From Nitrosomonas sp. (GTDB taxonomy: Bacteria > Pseudomonadota > Gammaproteobacteria > Burkholderiales > Nitrosomonadaceae): DNA of 64,000 nt. Shown in pieces: positions 46,195-54,941 of the stretch. The translations under genes and the position numbers were made by a program. How positions within the stretch are numbered: position 1 is the stretch's first letter; every line of letters begins with the position of its first letter. The stretch is taken from the NCBI GenBank assembly GCA_016708955.1, contig JADJES010000001.1, positions 785,248 to 849,247 of the forward strand, in the 5' to 3' direction. The notes under the pieces were generated by a model. It ran no database searches, was not told the origin of the DNA, and worked only from the letters and a program-made list of their open reading frames with translations.

Positions 46195-47454
46195 TCATAA
46201 CACACGAAATGCAATGATGGCCACAATTGTCGGGGGCAATGCCGCGATCAATAAACCCAGCGGGTGAATTGATTGTTCATCGAACTTACCTTTCAAAATA
46301 GCGAAACCGGCGGGATTGGGCGCATTAGCTATCACTGTTAAGCCGCCGCCAGCGACTGCACCTGCAACCAGTGCTATTTTAAATTCCTCACTCAGCCCTT
46401 CAACCAATGAACCCAGATAAGTGAGCGCTGCATTATCAGTAATCGCCGTTAACGCTGCTGCTCCAAAAAATACAGCCGTATCATCCATATCCAGCAGAAG
46501 CGGCTGGAGCCACCACTGTTGCTGTCCGCCGAGCACTACCAATCCTGCTAAGAAAAATGCAACCAGTAAAGATTCTCGCAAGATTAATGGATTTTGATAT
46601 TGTTGATAAGCCGTTGTGAATCCTATGAAGAACAAAAATAAACCCATAAAGGCTGCGGGGTGGTGTGCAAAGACAACAACCAACATCAGAAAAATCAAAT
46701 GAACTAATACCATAAGGAAGGGGGTTTTTTTCACAGTAGTATTATCCATCTGCCGGACATGTCCTAGTTCATTTCGGAACAGCCACGTTACTGCACATGC
46801 ATTCACAACAACGGCCACTGCAGCTTTCCAGCCAAAGTTCGTCATCATAAACCAGATATCCCAATCCCATTTTGCAGCGACCATCAATACCGGCGGCGCT
46901 GCGAAGGGAGTGAGCGTGCCACCAATGGAAATATTGACAAATAGCACACCTACCGTTGCATATTTTAATTTGGTGGATATCTCCTTGCTGAATAGTGTAT
47001 CCCGCAACATGAGTGCCGCAAGCGTCATTGCAGCAGGTTCCGTAATAAATGAACCCAATAAAGGCACGAAAGCCAGCAATAAAAAATACATGGCCATGCC
47101 TTGATTGATCGGTAATAAAAATGCAGCGCGCTGCACAGTAGAGGCGGCGAAATCTAAAATGGGCCGCGTCCCGGCAATGACCATAATCACAAATACAAAC
47201 ATGGGCTCGGTAAAATCGCGAGATTCGAGATACGTTATTGCCTCATGCTTGCCGCTTGTGGCAAATATAAATAGTATCAAAACCATCGCCCAAAAACCAA
47301 AGACTACTTCCACTTCACCCAATAAATGCCAAATCCCTGCATGGCGTGGTTGGATATGCGCCAAGTGTTCGAAATATTTAGTTGAGAATGTGTGGATTAC
47401 AGCCAGTGCAAATAACACGGCAGCGATGAGTTGAACGGACGTCGGAGTAATCAT
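46195..47454 (-). CDS. Putative Na+/H+ antiporter (DUF1504 family)
   Basis: The 419-residue protein has about 11-12 hydrophobic helices and the arsenite/NhaD-type superfamily look, with TRPILDFAASTVQRAAFLLP, GTLTPFAAPPVLMVA and ALTAITDNAALTYLGSLVEG carrying conserved Asp/Asn residues in broken helices. It matches the putative Na+/H+ antiporter family of proteobacteria. The ion specificity is not proven. Single gene on the minus strand. Confidence 0.82.
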   Translation of the reverse strand: MITPTSVQLIAAVLFALAVIHTFSTKYFEHLAHIQPRHAGIWHLLGEVEVVFGFWAMVLILFIFATSGKHEAITYLESRDFTEPMFVFVIMVIAGTRPILDFAASTVQRAAFLLPINQGMAMYFLLLAFVPLLGSFITEPAAMTLAALMLRDTLFSKEISTKLKYATVGVLFVNISIGGTLTPFAAPPVLMVAAKWDWDIWFMMTNFGWKAAVAVVVNACAVTWLFRNELGHVRQMDNTTVKKTPFLMVLVHLIFLMLVVVFAHHPAAFMGLFLFFIGFTTAYQQYQNPLILRESLLVAFFLAGLVVLGGQQQWWLQPLLLDMDDTAVFFGAAALTAITDNAALTYLGSLVEGLSEEFKIALVAGAVAGGGLTVIANAPNPAGFAILKGKFDEQSIHPLGLLIAALPPTIVAIIAFRVL

Positions 47455-47569
47455 GTTGTGAAATTATATGAAATGAGTATTGAATGATCTTGTAATGATA
47501 GCATTACTCGTATGTTATACCGCGTATTTGACTGTTTGATGACCGGGGATCGGATAGGGTTTCAACCAA

Positions 47570-48298
47570 CTATTTCTCCAAATCAGCCAAGAACTGCCGG
47601 ATGCGTTTGGCATTCAAGCCCAGATCACCTTTCCCGACCCGGGAGGCGGAGCGCATATCGACTTGTGTCTTGTTTCCCGCTGCTTGCACCCGGATTACCA
47701 CATCATCCTTGAAACCCATAATGCGTGTGGTGTCGGTTGCTTCGATTCGGCCATTTGCCGCAGAAGCAGCGGCAATCTCCCAGCCACGTTTTTTCACCAA
47801 TACGACCGCTTGCTCAAAAACCTGATCGAATGGGCGAGGAATAAGTAGCGGAGCCAGATCGGGATAGCCTGATTTCTGTAAGGCAGCCAAATTCTCCGGC
47901 TCAAGCCGATTCAGCGAATTATGCGCCGGCGTGCGTAGCGCCTTGATTGCCACAAACTCGGGCGGATGCGCCAGATCAGTCGAAATATCATGAATACGGG
48001 GTGTTCCGGCTCCCGCCATAAGAGCCATTAAAACTGGTGCCACGACTAAAAAACCCAATGTTGATCCTGCCAGTGTAGAAGCAATTCTGGTTTCTTTCGC
48101 CTTGATTGCACGCAATGTCCCAATCAATCCGAGAACGATGGCCAACAATCCGGCCAGTGTAGTGCCGGCAAGTCCGATTAAGGCCGGTTGAAAATCAATG
48201 ATGCTGAGCCGAAGACCGAATACAGCCAGACCTGCCATTAGTAAGGCAAACAACGAAATCCTCAGACTCCAGCGGGTAAATTCAAATGGTTTTTTCAT
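47570..48298 (-). CDS. Membrane protein with C-terminal DUF1499 domain
   Basis: The protein is about 242 residues, starting MKKPFEFTRWSLRISLFALL at the ATG at 48298; the open frame extends 12 codons further upstream without family support. Three hydrophobic helices (about 12-32, 38-58, 73-97) are followed by a soluble DUF1499 domain (FDQVFEQAVVLVKKRGWEIA, IEATDTTRIMGFKDDVVIRV, VDMRSASRVGKGDLGLNAKR). The function of the family is unknown. Confidence 0.83.
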   Translation of the reverse strand: MKKPFEFTRWSLRISLFALLMAGLAVFGLRLSIIDFQPALIGLAGTTLAGLLAIVLGLIGTLRAIKAKETRIASTLAGSTLGFLVVAPVLMALMAGAGTPRIHDISTDLAHPPEFVAIKALRTPAHNSLNRLEPENLAALQKSGYPDLAPLLIPRPFDQVFEQAVVLVKKRGWEIAAASAANGRIEATDTTRIMGFKDDVVIRVQAAGNKTQVDMRSASRVGKGDLGLNAKRIRQFLADLEK

Positions 48299-48548
48299 GG
48301 TCGAAATCGTTTTAAGAAAGATCAATAAAATCAATAGGAATTGTCATTCCAGCCAATCTTGAAATTGGAGGCAGTATCACTGATGCACCTGGGTGGCTGA
48401 AAACAGGCTCATTTTCTTGATCTGAAAGAAGCTGATTAATATTTCATTATCCTGTAAGATAATTTTCGCCCTATCTACCTGGGAAGCTCAAATTATTTGG
48501 TTCATAGCCGTTGCTTTCTCTTTTTATAAATATCCTCAGCATTCTTGC

Positions 48549-50255
48549 ATGAAGAAGCATCTGCTATTGCCCTTCGCTGTCGTCGTGATGTTTCTCTGGA
48601 TTTTTCCAGCAAATGCAAAAACACTCGATGTTGCCACAGAATACAAAGATACGGTTGGTCAGTATATTCAGGTATACCAGAGTAATGATAGCCACTTAAG
48701 TATACACGACGCAATTGATGCGTTTAGAAACGGCCATTTTTCTTTATCCGATAATCCGGTTATTAATTTTGGAATAGGCTCAAAACCGGTATGGCTTGCT
48801 CTTCAGGTTAGCAATTCCGGGAAAATCGCAATACATCGAAACCTGTTGATTGAGAACGCCTGGCTGGACAAAATCGATGTTTATTACCTCCAGAAAAATC
48901 TGTTGATTAATAGTTTCCACACCGGCGACCATTTGTTATTTGCAGAGCGCCCCCTTAATCGCCGATTCTTTGTCGCGGGTCATGATTTTACACAGGGTGA
49001 AACCACTATTTTGATCCGGGTAGAATCAGCCGACGCGATGGTTTTGCCGATTTATTTGTTGGACAATGAGAAACTAAACGATAGAGATAGGGTGCAAGCC
49101 TATAGCTATGGTTTTATGTACGGTGTTATTTTGGCTTTGGTTGCATACAATTTTATGTTGTATATCGGGTTGCGAGCTGCTCCTTATCTGCTTTATTCAC
49201 TCTATCTCTTATTCTTTTTAGCACTGAATGCTGCGTATACCGGTCACGGCTACCAATGGTTGTGGTCTGAGTCGCCGCAATGGCAGCAATGGGCCAATCC
49301 GGTTTTGATGATGGCCTGCACCGTGAGCGGGTTTGCTTTTGCATTACACTTTCTGGCTATCAAAGTAGCCTGGCCCCGCGTTTATCGCTTAATAATCGTA
49401 AGTTGTGCCGGTTTTAGCGCATTAATACTGCTAGCGATGCTGGTCGATGAATTTGTCCTCGCGTTGTTGATATCAATTGTTTTTATCTTCTTTTTTTACA
49501 TTGCCTCGGTCATATTGGGCGCCATTTCGTTGCGTGCCGATAACCAATTCGCCAAGTATTTCCTGTTGGCATCCATTTTCTCGATTTGCGGTGGAACTAT
49601 TACGGCAAACGCCGTATGGGGGCTCATCCCATTCAACTGGTTTACCTACCGGGCGACGGATATCGGCATGATGGCGGATGCGATTTTGCTGGCGCTGGCA
49701 CTCGCCGAGCGTTTTAACATCAATCAGAGCGAGAAACTGGCTGCTGAGAGAATGGCCGGAATTGATTTATTGACCAATTTGAACAACCGGCGGTCGTTTT
49801 ATAAATTTGTGCAGCCAATCTGGGCCATGAGCTTACGCAGCAAAAGTAATACGTCCGTCATCATGCTGGATATTGATCATTTTAAATTGTTGAATGATAA
49901 CTATGGTCATGCATTGGGAGACCGCGTTCTCATGCAGTTATCCGAGACGCTGCAAAAAGAAGCGCGCAGCGGGGATATTCTGGCGCGCTGGGGCGGGGAA
50001 GAGTTCCTTGTTTTTCTGCCGGAAACGCGACTGACAGATGCTGTAGCCATAGCGGAGAGAATGCGCAAAAAAATTGCCACTATTCAGATTGCCACCGATA
50101 AGGAAGAAAAGCTCTCATTTACCGCCAGCCTGGGTGTTGCCAGTACCTTAGATGGCAATGTATCGCTGGATGAATTGATTTCCCAGGCAGACCAGCAGCT
50201 TTATCGCGCCAAGAAACAGGGGCGTAACTGTGTATGTTCGGAATCATCCGGCTAA
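48549..50255 (+). CDS. 7TM-DISM diguanylate cyclase
   Basis: The 568-residue protein has a signal peptide (1-24) and a periplasmic 7TMR-DISMED2 sensor domain (about 25-175, FGIGSKPVWLALQVSNSGKI, HRNLLIENAWLDKIDVYYLQ). Seven membrane helices (about 185-385) and a GGDEF domain (about 410-565, MLDIDHFKLLNDNYGHALGD, active loop RWGGEEFLVF) follow. The catalytic loop is intact, so c-di-GMP synthesis is likely. Its last 12 bp overlap tail to tail with the small acidic gene on the other strand. Confidence 0.92.
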   Translation: MKKHLLLPFAVVVMFLWIFPANAKTLDVATEYKDTVGQYIQVYQSNDSHLSIHDAIDAFRNGHFSLSDNPVINFGIGSKPVWLALQVSNSGKIAIHRNLLIENAWLDKIDVYYLQKNLLINSFHTGDHLLFAERPLNRRFFVAGHDFTQGETTILIRVESADAMVLPIYLLDNEKLNDRDRVQAYSYGFMYGVILALVAYNFMLYIGLRAAPYLLYSLYLLFFLALNAAYTGHGYQWLWSESPQWQQWANPVLMMACTVSGFAFALHFLAIKVAWPRVYRLIIVSCAGFSALILLAMLVDEFVLALLISIVFIFFFYIASVILGAISLRADNQFAKYFLLASIFSICGGTITANAVWGLIPFNWFTYRATDIGMMADAILLALALAERFNINQSEKLAAERMAGIDLLTNLNNRRSFYKFVQPIWAMSLRSKSNTSVIMLDIDHFKLLNDNYGHALGDRVLMQLSETLQKEARSGDILARWGGEEFLVFLPETRLTDAVAIAERMRKKIATIQIATDKEEKLSFTASLGVASTLDGNVSLDELISQADQQLYRAKKQGRNCVCSESSG

Positions 50256-50471
50256 GCGATGCAAGTTTTCCCTGCTGCGATGTAGCCCCAATGACTTGAG
50301 TTTGATTTCGGGATCTTCGTCATTATCAAGCTCATCATGGTTAGTCTCTAGTTCATCAATGATCTGAACAATCCGGCTATCGGGAATCAGGCCATCTGCT
50401 AAAGCTTCATCCTCGTCATCATTAGATTCTTTAAGTTTTGAATTTTTGACAAAGAATTCCTTATTCATCAT
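50244..50471 (-). CDS. Small acidic protein, paralogue 1
   Basis: The 75-residue protein is very acidic (runs such as SNDDEDEALADGLIP and NHDELDNDEDPEIKLKSLGL). It is a paralogue of the protein at 59428-59658: both have a (D/E)-rich start, LAD-x2-IP, (V/A)-x-IIDE(L/F)E and an ending of LKSLGL or LDSLGL. A clear ribosome site (AAGGAGG) precedes the ATG. Both paralogues share a 43-bp upstream element. No known family is recognised. Confidence 0.75.
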   Translation of the reverse strand: MMNKEFFVKNSKLKESNDDEDEALADGLIPDSRIVQIIDELETNHDELDNDEDPEIKLKSLGLHRSRENLHRLAG

Positions 50472-50536
50472 GACAAACCTCCTTGAGGTATGTATTGATC
50501 AAGTTACTAGTAGAGCATAGGGTTATGCAACATAAA

Positions 50537-50579
50537 GCAAAGATTACAAACGATTTTCCCAGTTAATTCAAAAGTTTGG
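50537..50579 (-). promoter_or_regulatory. Upstream element shared by the two acidic-protein genes, copy 1
   Basis: A 43-bp block (with AAAGATTAC, TTTCCC, GTTAATTC and AAGTTTGG on the plus strand) lies 66 bp before the start codon. It matches 59727-59769 at 35 of 43 positions with no gaps. The conservation beside paralogous genes suggests a shared promoter or regulator site. No standard sigma-70 pair is obvious. Confidence 0.55.
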
Positions 50580-50747
50580 CGCGCGCCCATGAGCAACGCC
50601 GCAAGGTGTCTGGATTACCGGATCTGTTTGCAGATCTGCGTTCTGGTGGTACGCTTATCTGACTGTTTTCTATTTCCATTGGGTTGGAAAAGGAAGTATT
50701 CTTTTCGATTCTTATTCAAATTTAGTCAAGGTTATTGAGGCCAAATC

Positions 50748-51227
50748 ATGAAAATTAAAGATCTGTTTGAAAACTGGAATCTGACTGGGCTCAAAATCAA
50801 GGCATCGTTCTTGGAAATGGAATGGAAACCCTCCGATCCCGACAAAGCCGCCGCATGGGATCTCTATGTGGAACTCGTAACACGCATAACCACGCAACCG
50901 CTGCCGGACGAAGATGGCGTGGAACAAACTGCACTGACCAGCATTCACGCCTTATTTGACCTCACACGGCAAACCCTCAAAGCGCATGGCCATGCGTGCG
51001 AACAATTTGCCAAAATTGCCATCGTGGTACTCAACCAAGTGGTGCGGCCATTTACCGCCAAATGGCACCGCAAAAGCCAGAACGGCGCTTTTGCTTCTCC
51101 TGAAGAGTGCCAGCAATTCCGCCAGGAACTGCAAATCTTGCAAACGCAACTGAGAAATTACACCCGCCTGCTGGCCGAACTTGCCGGGGTGGAAGACTTG
51201 ACGGAGATTGAAGCGGAAAATTTATAG
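50748..51227 (+). CDS. Helical partner protein upstream of the TIR-STAND gene
   Basis: The 159-residue, mainly helical protein (MKIKDLFENWNLTGLKIKAS, WDLYVELVTRITTQPLPDED) has no signal peptide. Its stop codon is 38 bp before the TIR-STAND start, so one operon is likely. I do not recognise a named family. Small constant helical partners commonly accompany STAND-type conflict genes. It could alternatively be a DGR accessory protein, but it lacks the size and charge pattern I would expect of Avd. Confidence 0.6.
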   Translation: MKIKDLFENWNLTGLKIKASFLEMEWKPSDPDKAAAWDLYVELVTRITTQPLPDEDGVEQTALTSIHALFDLTRQTLKAHGHACEQFAKIAIVVLNQVVRPFTAKWHRKSQNGAFASPEECQQFRQELQILQTQLRNYTRLLAELAGVEDLTEIEAENL

Positions 51228-51265
51228 CCTATAATCACAGCCTTCAGCAATCGATACCATTCATC

Positions 51266-53152
51266 ATGCCGCAAACCGAGGCTCAAACTATCAAACCAAT
51301 ATTCCTCAGCTACAGCCGTACTGATCGTGATGCCAGTATTGCTTTACGCTTGGCTCTGGAACAAGCGGGCTTGCGCGTTTTTCAGGATGAAGACGCCATC
51401 CGTTCCGGTGATCGCTGGGTAGAAAAACTGCAACAAGCGCTGAAAGATTGCTGTGCATTTGTGGTGCTGGTAGGACGAGATGGCACCCAGCGCTGGGTCG
51501 GTGCGGAAGTGCAAACCGCATTAATCCGGCATTTGTCACCGCATGACGATGCCGAGCGGTTGTCGATTTTCCCCATTCTGCTCAGTGATGCCAAGCCCGA
51601 GTCATTGCCGCCTTTTCTGGCATTGTTTCAGGCGGATCACTGGATGCCCGCCGATCCGCTGCCGGAGAAACTCATCCAGGCCATCCAAACGCACAGCATT
51701 CGCATCAATTCCCAGCACGTCATAGAAGACTGCTGTCCTTACCTGGGCCTCAGCGCTTTTTCCCGCAATGATGCCAGGCTGTTTTTCGGGCGCCGCCAGG
51801 AAACTCTCGAAGCATTGGCTTTCCTGGGTGATCAGAGCCAAGCCAATCCGGACAAACTGCAACAAACGGGCGGCGCCGACTACACGCGCTGGCTGCAAAT
51901 CGAAGGCAACAGCGGTTCGGGAAAATCATCGCTGGTTCAAGCAGGCATGCAGCCGATGATTGAACGCGGCGCATTGTGGGCGCGCACCGGTTTCGAGCAT
52001 TGGCGAATCCTTGGCCCGATGATGCCGGGGAAAAATCCGCTCGCCAAATTGGCCGAAATCCTCGAACAGGGATTGATCGACGATCCGGCCAAGCGGGATA
52101 TCGATGCACGGCAAGGACGCTTAATCGCGAAAGAAAGCGGATTGGCTTCGACGCTAAAGGGCTTCAAGCAAGATAGTACCGCGTTTCTGCTGATCGTTAA
52201 CCAGTTTGAAGAGCTGTTCACGTTTGCCGATGAGGCTGAGCACAAACAGTTTGATGCGCTGCTGGCTACTGCGCTGCAAGACCCGGATTGTCCGCTATTC
52301 CTGATCAACACGGTGCGGGCGGATTTTTTAGATCGCTTTGAATACCTGCCGCGCTTGCAAGATATTTATAACCGTCACTGCAAGCGTTATTTCTTACCGG
52401 CCATCTCCACCCATGGGTTGCGTGAAATCATCGAACAACCCGCTCGACTGGCTGGATTGGATGTCAGTGAAGTCACCACGGCCATCCTGAACGATGCAAG
52501 GGATGAAATCGGCGCATTGCCGTTGGTGGAAAATGCACTGTCTATCTTGTGGGAACATCGCAACAACAACCGCCTCAGTGGTGAAGCATACCGGCAGCAA
52601 GGCGGCCTTGCCGGCATGCTCAGCACACAAGCCGACGCGCTATTACAACGCATTGACCAGGCGGTGCCCAAAGGTAAGTTGGCGGCGCTGGAATTATTAT
52701 TGCGCCTGACGCGCATTAACGACGAAGGCCGTCATACGCGTCAGCGCATTTCGCTGGATGAAGCGGTATTCGTTGCAGGAAACGGCGACGACAAATCCGG
52801 CCAGCGAGTGGTCGAGATGCTTTCCGGGCAGCGCGACATCACCGTGTTAAACACGGAACATCAAAACGTGTTGCGCTTGATCACGCTGAATCCGGAACAA
52901 GATCAGCACTACGTCGATCTGATTCACGAAACCCTGATTCGCGCACGCGGCAAGGACGAAAAAACGGGAAAACTAGTTGGTTACTGGCCCGCGCTGTACG
53001 ATTACATCGAAAAGAATCGTCGTCGTGACCTATATCGCCAGCAGCTTGCCGACGAAAGTAAGCAATGGCAGCAAAGCAAAGGCTTGGGGCGCTTGTGGAA
53101 TCTTAAGTATTTTGACCTCAAAAAATACCGTGCGCTACGCATCCCCAAATAA
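51266..53152 (+). CDS. TIR-STAND NTPase (5' part of a frameshifted TIR-STAND-TM-FGE gene)
   Basis: The 628-residue open frame has a TIR domain (about 11-140; KPIFLSYSRTDRDASIALRL, putative NADase Glu81 in RWVGAEVQTAL) and an nSTAND1-type NTPase with Walker A GNSGSGKSS (214-222). Its Walker-B-like strand reads LLIVNQFEELF, with Asn where Asp is usual. A helical STAND arm ends YFDLKKYRALR. The frame then stops in CGCATCCCCAAATAA. Reading one C fewer (53143-53146) continues directly into the membrane/FGE frame. TIR domains of this kind degrade NAD+ or make signals in anti-phage immunity; that role is inferred here. Confidence 0.88.
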   Translation: MPQTEAQTIKPIFLSYSRTDRDASIALRLALEQAGLRVFQDEDAIRSGDRWVEKLQQALKDCCAFVVLVGRDGTQRWVGAEVQTALIRHLSPHDDAERLSIFPILLSDAKPESLPPFLALFQADHWMPADPLPEKLIQAIQTHSIRINSQHVIEDCCPYLGLSAFSRNDARLFFGRRQETLEALAFLGDQSQANPDKLQQTGGADYTRWLQIEGNSGSGKSSLVQAGMQPMIERGALWARTGFEHWRILGPMMPGKNPLAKLAEILEQGLIDDPAKRDIDARQGRLIAKESGLASTLKGFKQDSTAFLLIVNQFEELFTFADEAEHKQFDALLATALQDPDCPLFLINTVRADFLDRFEYLPRLQDIYNRHCKRYFLPAISTHGLREIIEQPARLAGLDVSEVTTAILNDARDEIGALPLVENALSILWEHRNNNRLSGEAYRQQGGLAGMLSTQADALLQRIDQAVPKGKLAALELLLRLTRINDEGRHTRQRISLDEAVFVAGNGDDKSGQRVVEMLSGQRDITVLNTEHQNVLRLITLNPEQDQHYVDLIHETLIRARGKDEKTGKLVGYWPALYDYIEKNRRRDLYRQQLADESKQWQQSKGLGRLWNLKYFDLKKYRALRIPK

Positions 53153-54071
53153 TACCACCGAGAGCCGTTTCCTGGCATGGAGCCGCCGTGCGCAAGTCAC
53201 GCTTGTTTCATTGCTGGCAATGCTCGTTGTGTATGGTGCGGAATCAATAATTTGGGTGCAGAAACATGATTTATCCCTGGATATGATCTGGACGCTGCAA
53301 CGTTTTCGCTTAGGCTACGCACCACTGCCCGCATTAACAGAAAAACCCATTCCATCCGGTTCCTTTAACATGGGCGAGCAAGATGCCGCGTTTATCGCCA
53401 ATCTTGGCGAAATGGAAAAGCACTTTGGCGTGCCCGGCAAGCCGATTGACATCGCGAAACCTTTCTACTTGAGTAAAACCGAAGTCACTTACGAGCAGTA
53501 TGATTATTATGTCTGGCAACAGCACCGCTCCGGCAAGACAGAAGTTGCATTTTCAAATACCGCCAAAGGCGGGCGCGGCAACCGGCCGGTCGTTAATGTG
53601 AATTGGTTTGACGCGGTAGCGTATGCACGCTGGCTGGGGGAACAAACTAATAATCAATGCCATTTGCCGACCGAAGCGGAATGGGAATATGCGGCACGTG
53701 CAGAGACAACGGCAGCTTATCCTTGGGGTAATGAACCTGGCAGCAACAACGCCAATTGTGATGGCTGTGGCAGTCAATGGGACAACAAGGAATCCGCGCC
53801 GGTGGGCAGTTTTGCTGAGAACCGGTTTGGTTTGTACGACGTGTCAGGTAACGTCTGGGAATGGACGTGCTCGAACTGGCGTAACCAGTTCGACGGCAAT
53901 GAGCAACAGTGCAATGATGACACGAGGGACACACAGGCCCGCGTGCTGCGCGGTGGTTCCTGGGACAATTCTCCGGACAGCGTGCGCGCGTCGGTGCGCA
54001 ACGACTTCCATCCGGACAATCGCTACGACAATATCGGTTTCCGGGTATTGTGTTCGTCCCCCATCGAATAG
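53145..54071 (+). CDS. Membrane segment plus FGE-sulfatase (C-type-lectin-fold) variable domain
   Basis: In frame from NNTTESRFLAWSRRAQ, there is one membrane helix (about 53195-53255, VTLVSLLAMLVVYGAE), a linker and an FGE-sulfatase fold. That fold contains GSFNMGEQD, FYLSKTEVTYEQYDYY, NRPVVNVNWFDAVAYARWLG, LPTEAEWEYAARAE, VGSFAENRFGLYDVSGNVWE and a final RVLRGGSW ... IGFRVLCS. The last 126 bp are the DGR variable region. Such domains in DGR targets act as variable ligand-binding modules rather than enzymes. It probably belongs to the preceding TIR-STAND gene, separated by a one-base frameshift. Independent initiation, for example at the ATG at 53220, cannot be excluded. Confidence 0.8.
   Translation, partial: PNNTTESRFLAWSRRAQVTLVSLLAMLVVYGAESIIWVQKHDLSLDMIWTLQRFRLGYAPLPALTEKPIPSGSFNMGEQDAAFIANLGEMEKHFGVPGKPIDIAKPFYLSKTEVTYEQYDYYVWQQHRSGKTEVAFSNTAKGGRGNRPVVNVNWFDAVAYARWLGEQTNNQCHLPTEAEWEYAARAETTAAYPWGNEPGSNNANCDGCGSQWDNKESAPVGSFAENRFGLYDVSGNVWEWTCSNWRNQFDGNEQQCNDDTRDTQARVLRGGSWDNSPDSVRASVRNDFHPDNRYDNIGFRVLCSSPIE
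53935..54060 (+). repeat. DGR variable region (VR1)
   Basis: The last 126 bp of the FGE domain match 54224-54349 without gaps. There are nine differences. In eight of them the downstream copy has A and this copy has G, T or C; in one, the downstream copy has G and this copy has A. The eight A-linked changes are all in codons for the loop GSWDNSPDSVR ... RNDFHPDNRYDN, where the template has Asn (AAC/AAT) codons. Confidence 0.88.
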
Positions 54072-54120
54072 CGGACCGCTGGCGCGCTGATCGCTGAAGC
54101 GCTGGATTGCTGTTCACTGA

Positions 54121-54137
54121 GCGCCGCGTAGCGGCGC
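54121..54137. other. GC-rich hairpin downstream of VR1
   Basis: GCGCCGC-GTA-GCGGCGC lies 60 bp after the VR. The same stem with loop TGC (plus strand; GCA as read in the gene) occurs at 56700-56716, downstream of the second FGE gene, within a flank that is about 90% alike. In the Bordetella phage DGR a hairpin after the VR aids homing; a similar role here is inference. Confidence 0.6.
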
Positions 54138-54223
54138 CGCGCGCAATTTTGGCTTTCTTTTTGGGGTATTGCTTGGCATACTGCTAAAGCAGGGTTGTTC
54201 TATCTGCGGGGTTCCCTGAGACG

Positions 54224-54349
54224 AGGCCCGCGTGCTGCGCGGTGGTTCCTGGAACAATAATCCGGACAACGTGCGCGCGTCGGTGCGCAACAACAACCAT
54301 CCGGGCAATCGCAACGACAATATCGGTTTCCGGGTATTGTGTTCGTCCC
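54224..54349 (+). repeat. DGR template region (TR)
   Basis: A 126-bp non-coding copy of the end of the FGE domain, 163 bp after VR1. In frame it would read ARVLRGGSWNNNPDNVRASV then RNNNHPGNRNDN, full of AAC and AAT codons as in known DGR templates. It has 26 adenines by my count, eight of which differ in VR1. Homology stops exactly at GTTCGTCCC, after which VR (CCATCGA) and TR (ACATCAA) diverge, as expected for IMH and IMH*. Confidence 0.87.
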
Positions 54350-54626
54350 ACATCAAAATCTGCTCCGCTGCCGGAATTGCCAGCTGGTTATGGCTTGCTG
54401 GCCGAGGCCGGAGATGGATAGGTGGCGCAGGTGAGTCCCGTCCGCATGCGGCACCATCGCATCGGGCGCATAGTAAAACCGGGCGCCGCTTGGATTCGCT
54501 CCCGCGGCACCCGCCTTTAAGGAATCTCTGGAAAATTCACCTTTGTCATTCCGAACAGAGTGAGGAATCTTTGGCAATCAAAAGTACAGATTTCTCGCTA
54601 TGCTCGAAATGACGGTTTATCAGCCC
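54350..54626. other. Region after the TR without a reverse transcriptase gene
   Basis: DGR reverse transcriptase genes often lie close to the TR, but here there is no long frame and no RT motif. The stretch contains GC-rich non-coding DNA, and at 54545-54612 a dispersed repeat (see its own entry). Confidence 0.6.
54545..54612. repeat. Dispersed intergenic palindromic repeat, copy 2
   Basis: GTCATTCCGAACAGAGTGAG ... TTTCTCGCTATGCTCGAAATGAC. This is the reverse-orientation match of 29688-29754. Confidence 0.7.
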
Positions 54627-54656
54627 GTAGGGTGGATAAGCAAAGCGCCATCCACC
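54627..54656. repeat. REP sequence, left flank of RAYT
   Basis: GTAGGGTGGATAAGC-AAAGCGCCATCCACC, a short palindrome-like REP. Its inverted partner is at 56609-56638. RAYT genes are typically flanked by such REPs. Confidence 0.75.
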
Positions 54657-54941
54657 ATGATCATCCACCAAAACTGAAGTAATGTTCCAAACCCATGTCC
54701 AATTATCGACGCAATCGAATCCCAGGCGGCATCTACTTCTTTACCGTCAATTTACAGGATCGCAAGTCGCAATTGCTGGTTCTGCATATCAACGAACTCC
54801 ATGCAGCCGTTCGGGAAGCGAAACAATCGCGCCCTTTTTATATCGACGCCTAGGTAATTTTGCCGGATCACCTCCATTGCATTTGGACATTGTCCAAGCA
54901 CGACGACGATTATTCCTGCCGCTGGCAAGCGATCAAAAAGG

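Noticed and set aside
50748..51227. Helical partner as a DGR Avd protein
   Set aside because: Avd is usually shorter, basic and next to the RT; this protein is acidic to neutral and lies upstream of the target gene.
52977..53144. Independent start of the FGE gene at 52977
   Set aside because: This stretch overlaps conserved TIR-STAND coding sequence and reads as non-family residues; the frameshift explanation is better.
54224..54349. TR as a small gene or simple gene duplication
   Set aside because: No start or partner domain, abrupt end, and differences biased to adenines, unlike ordinary drift.
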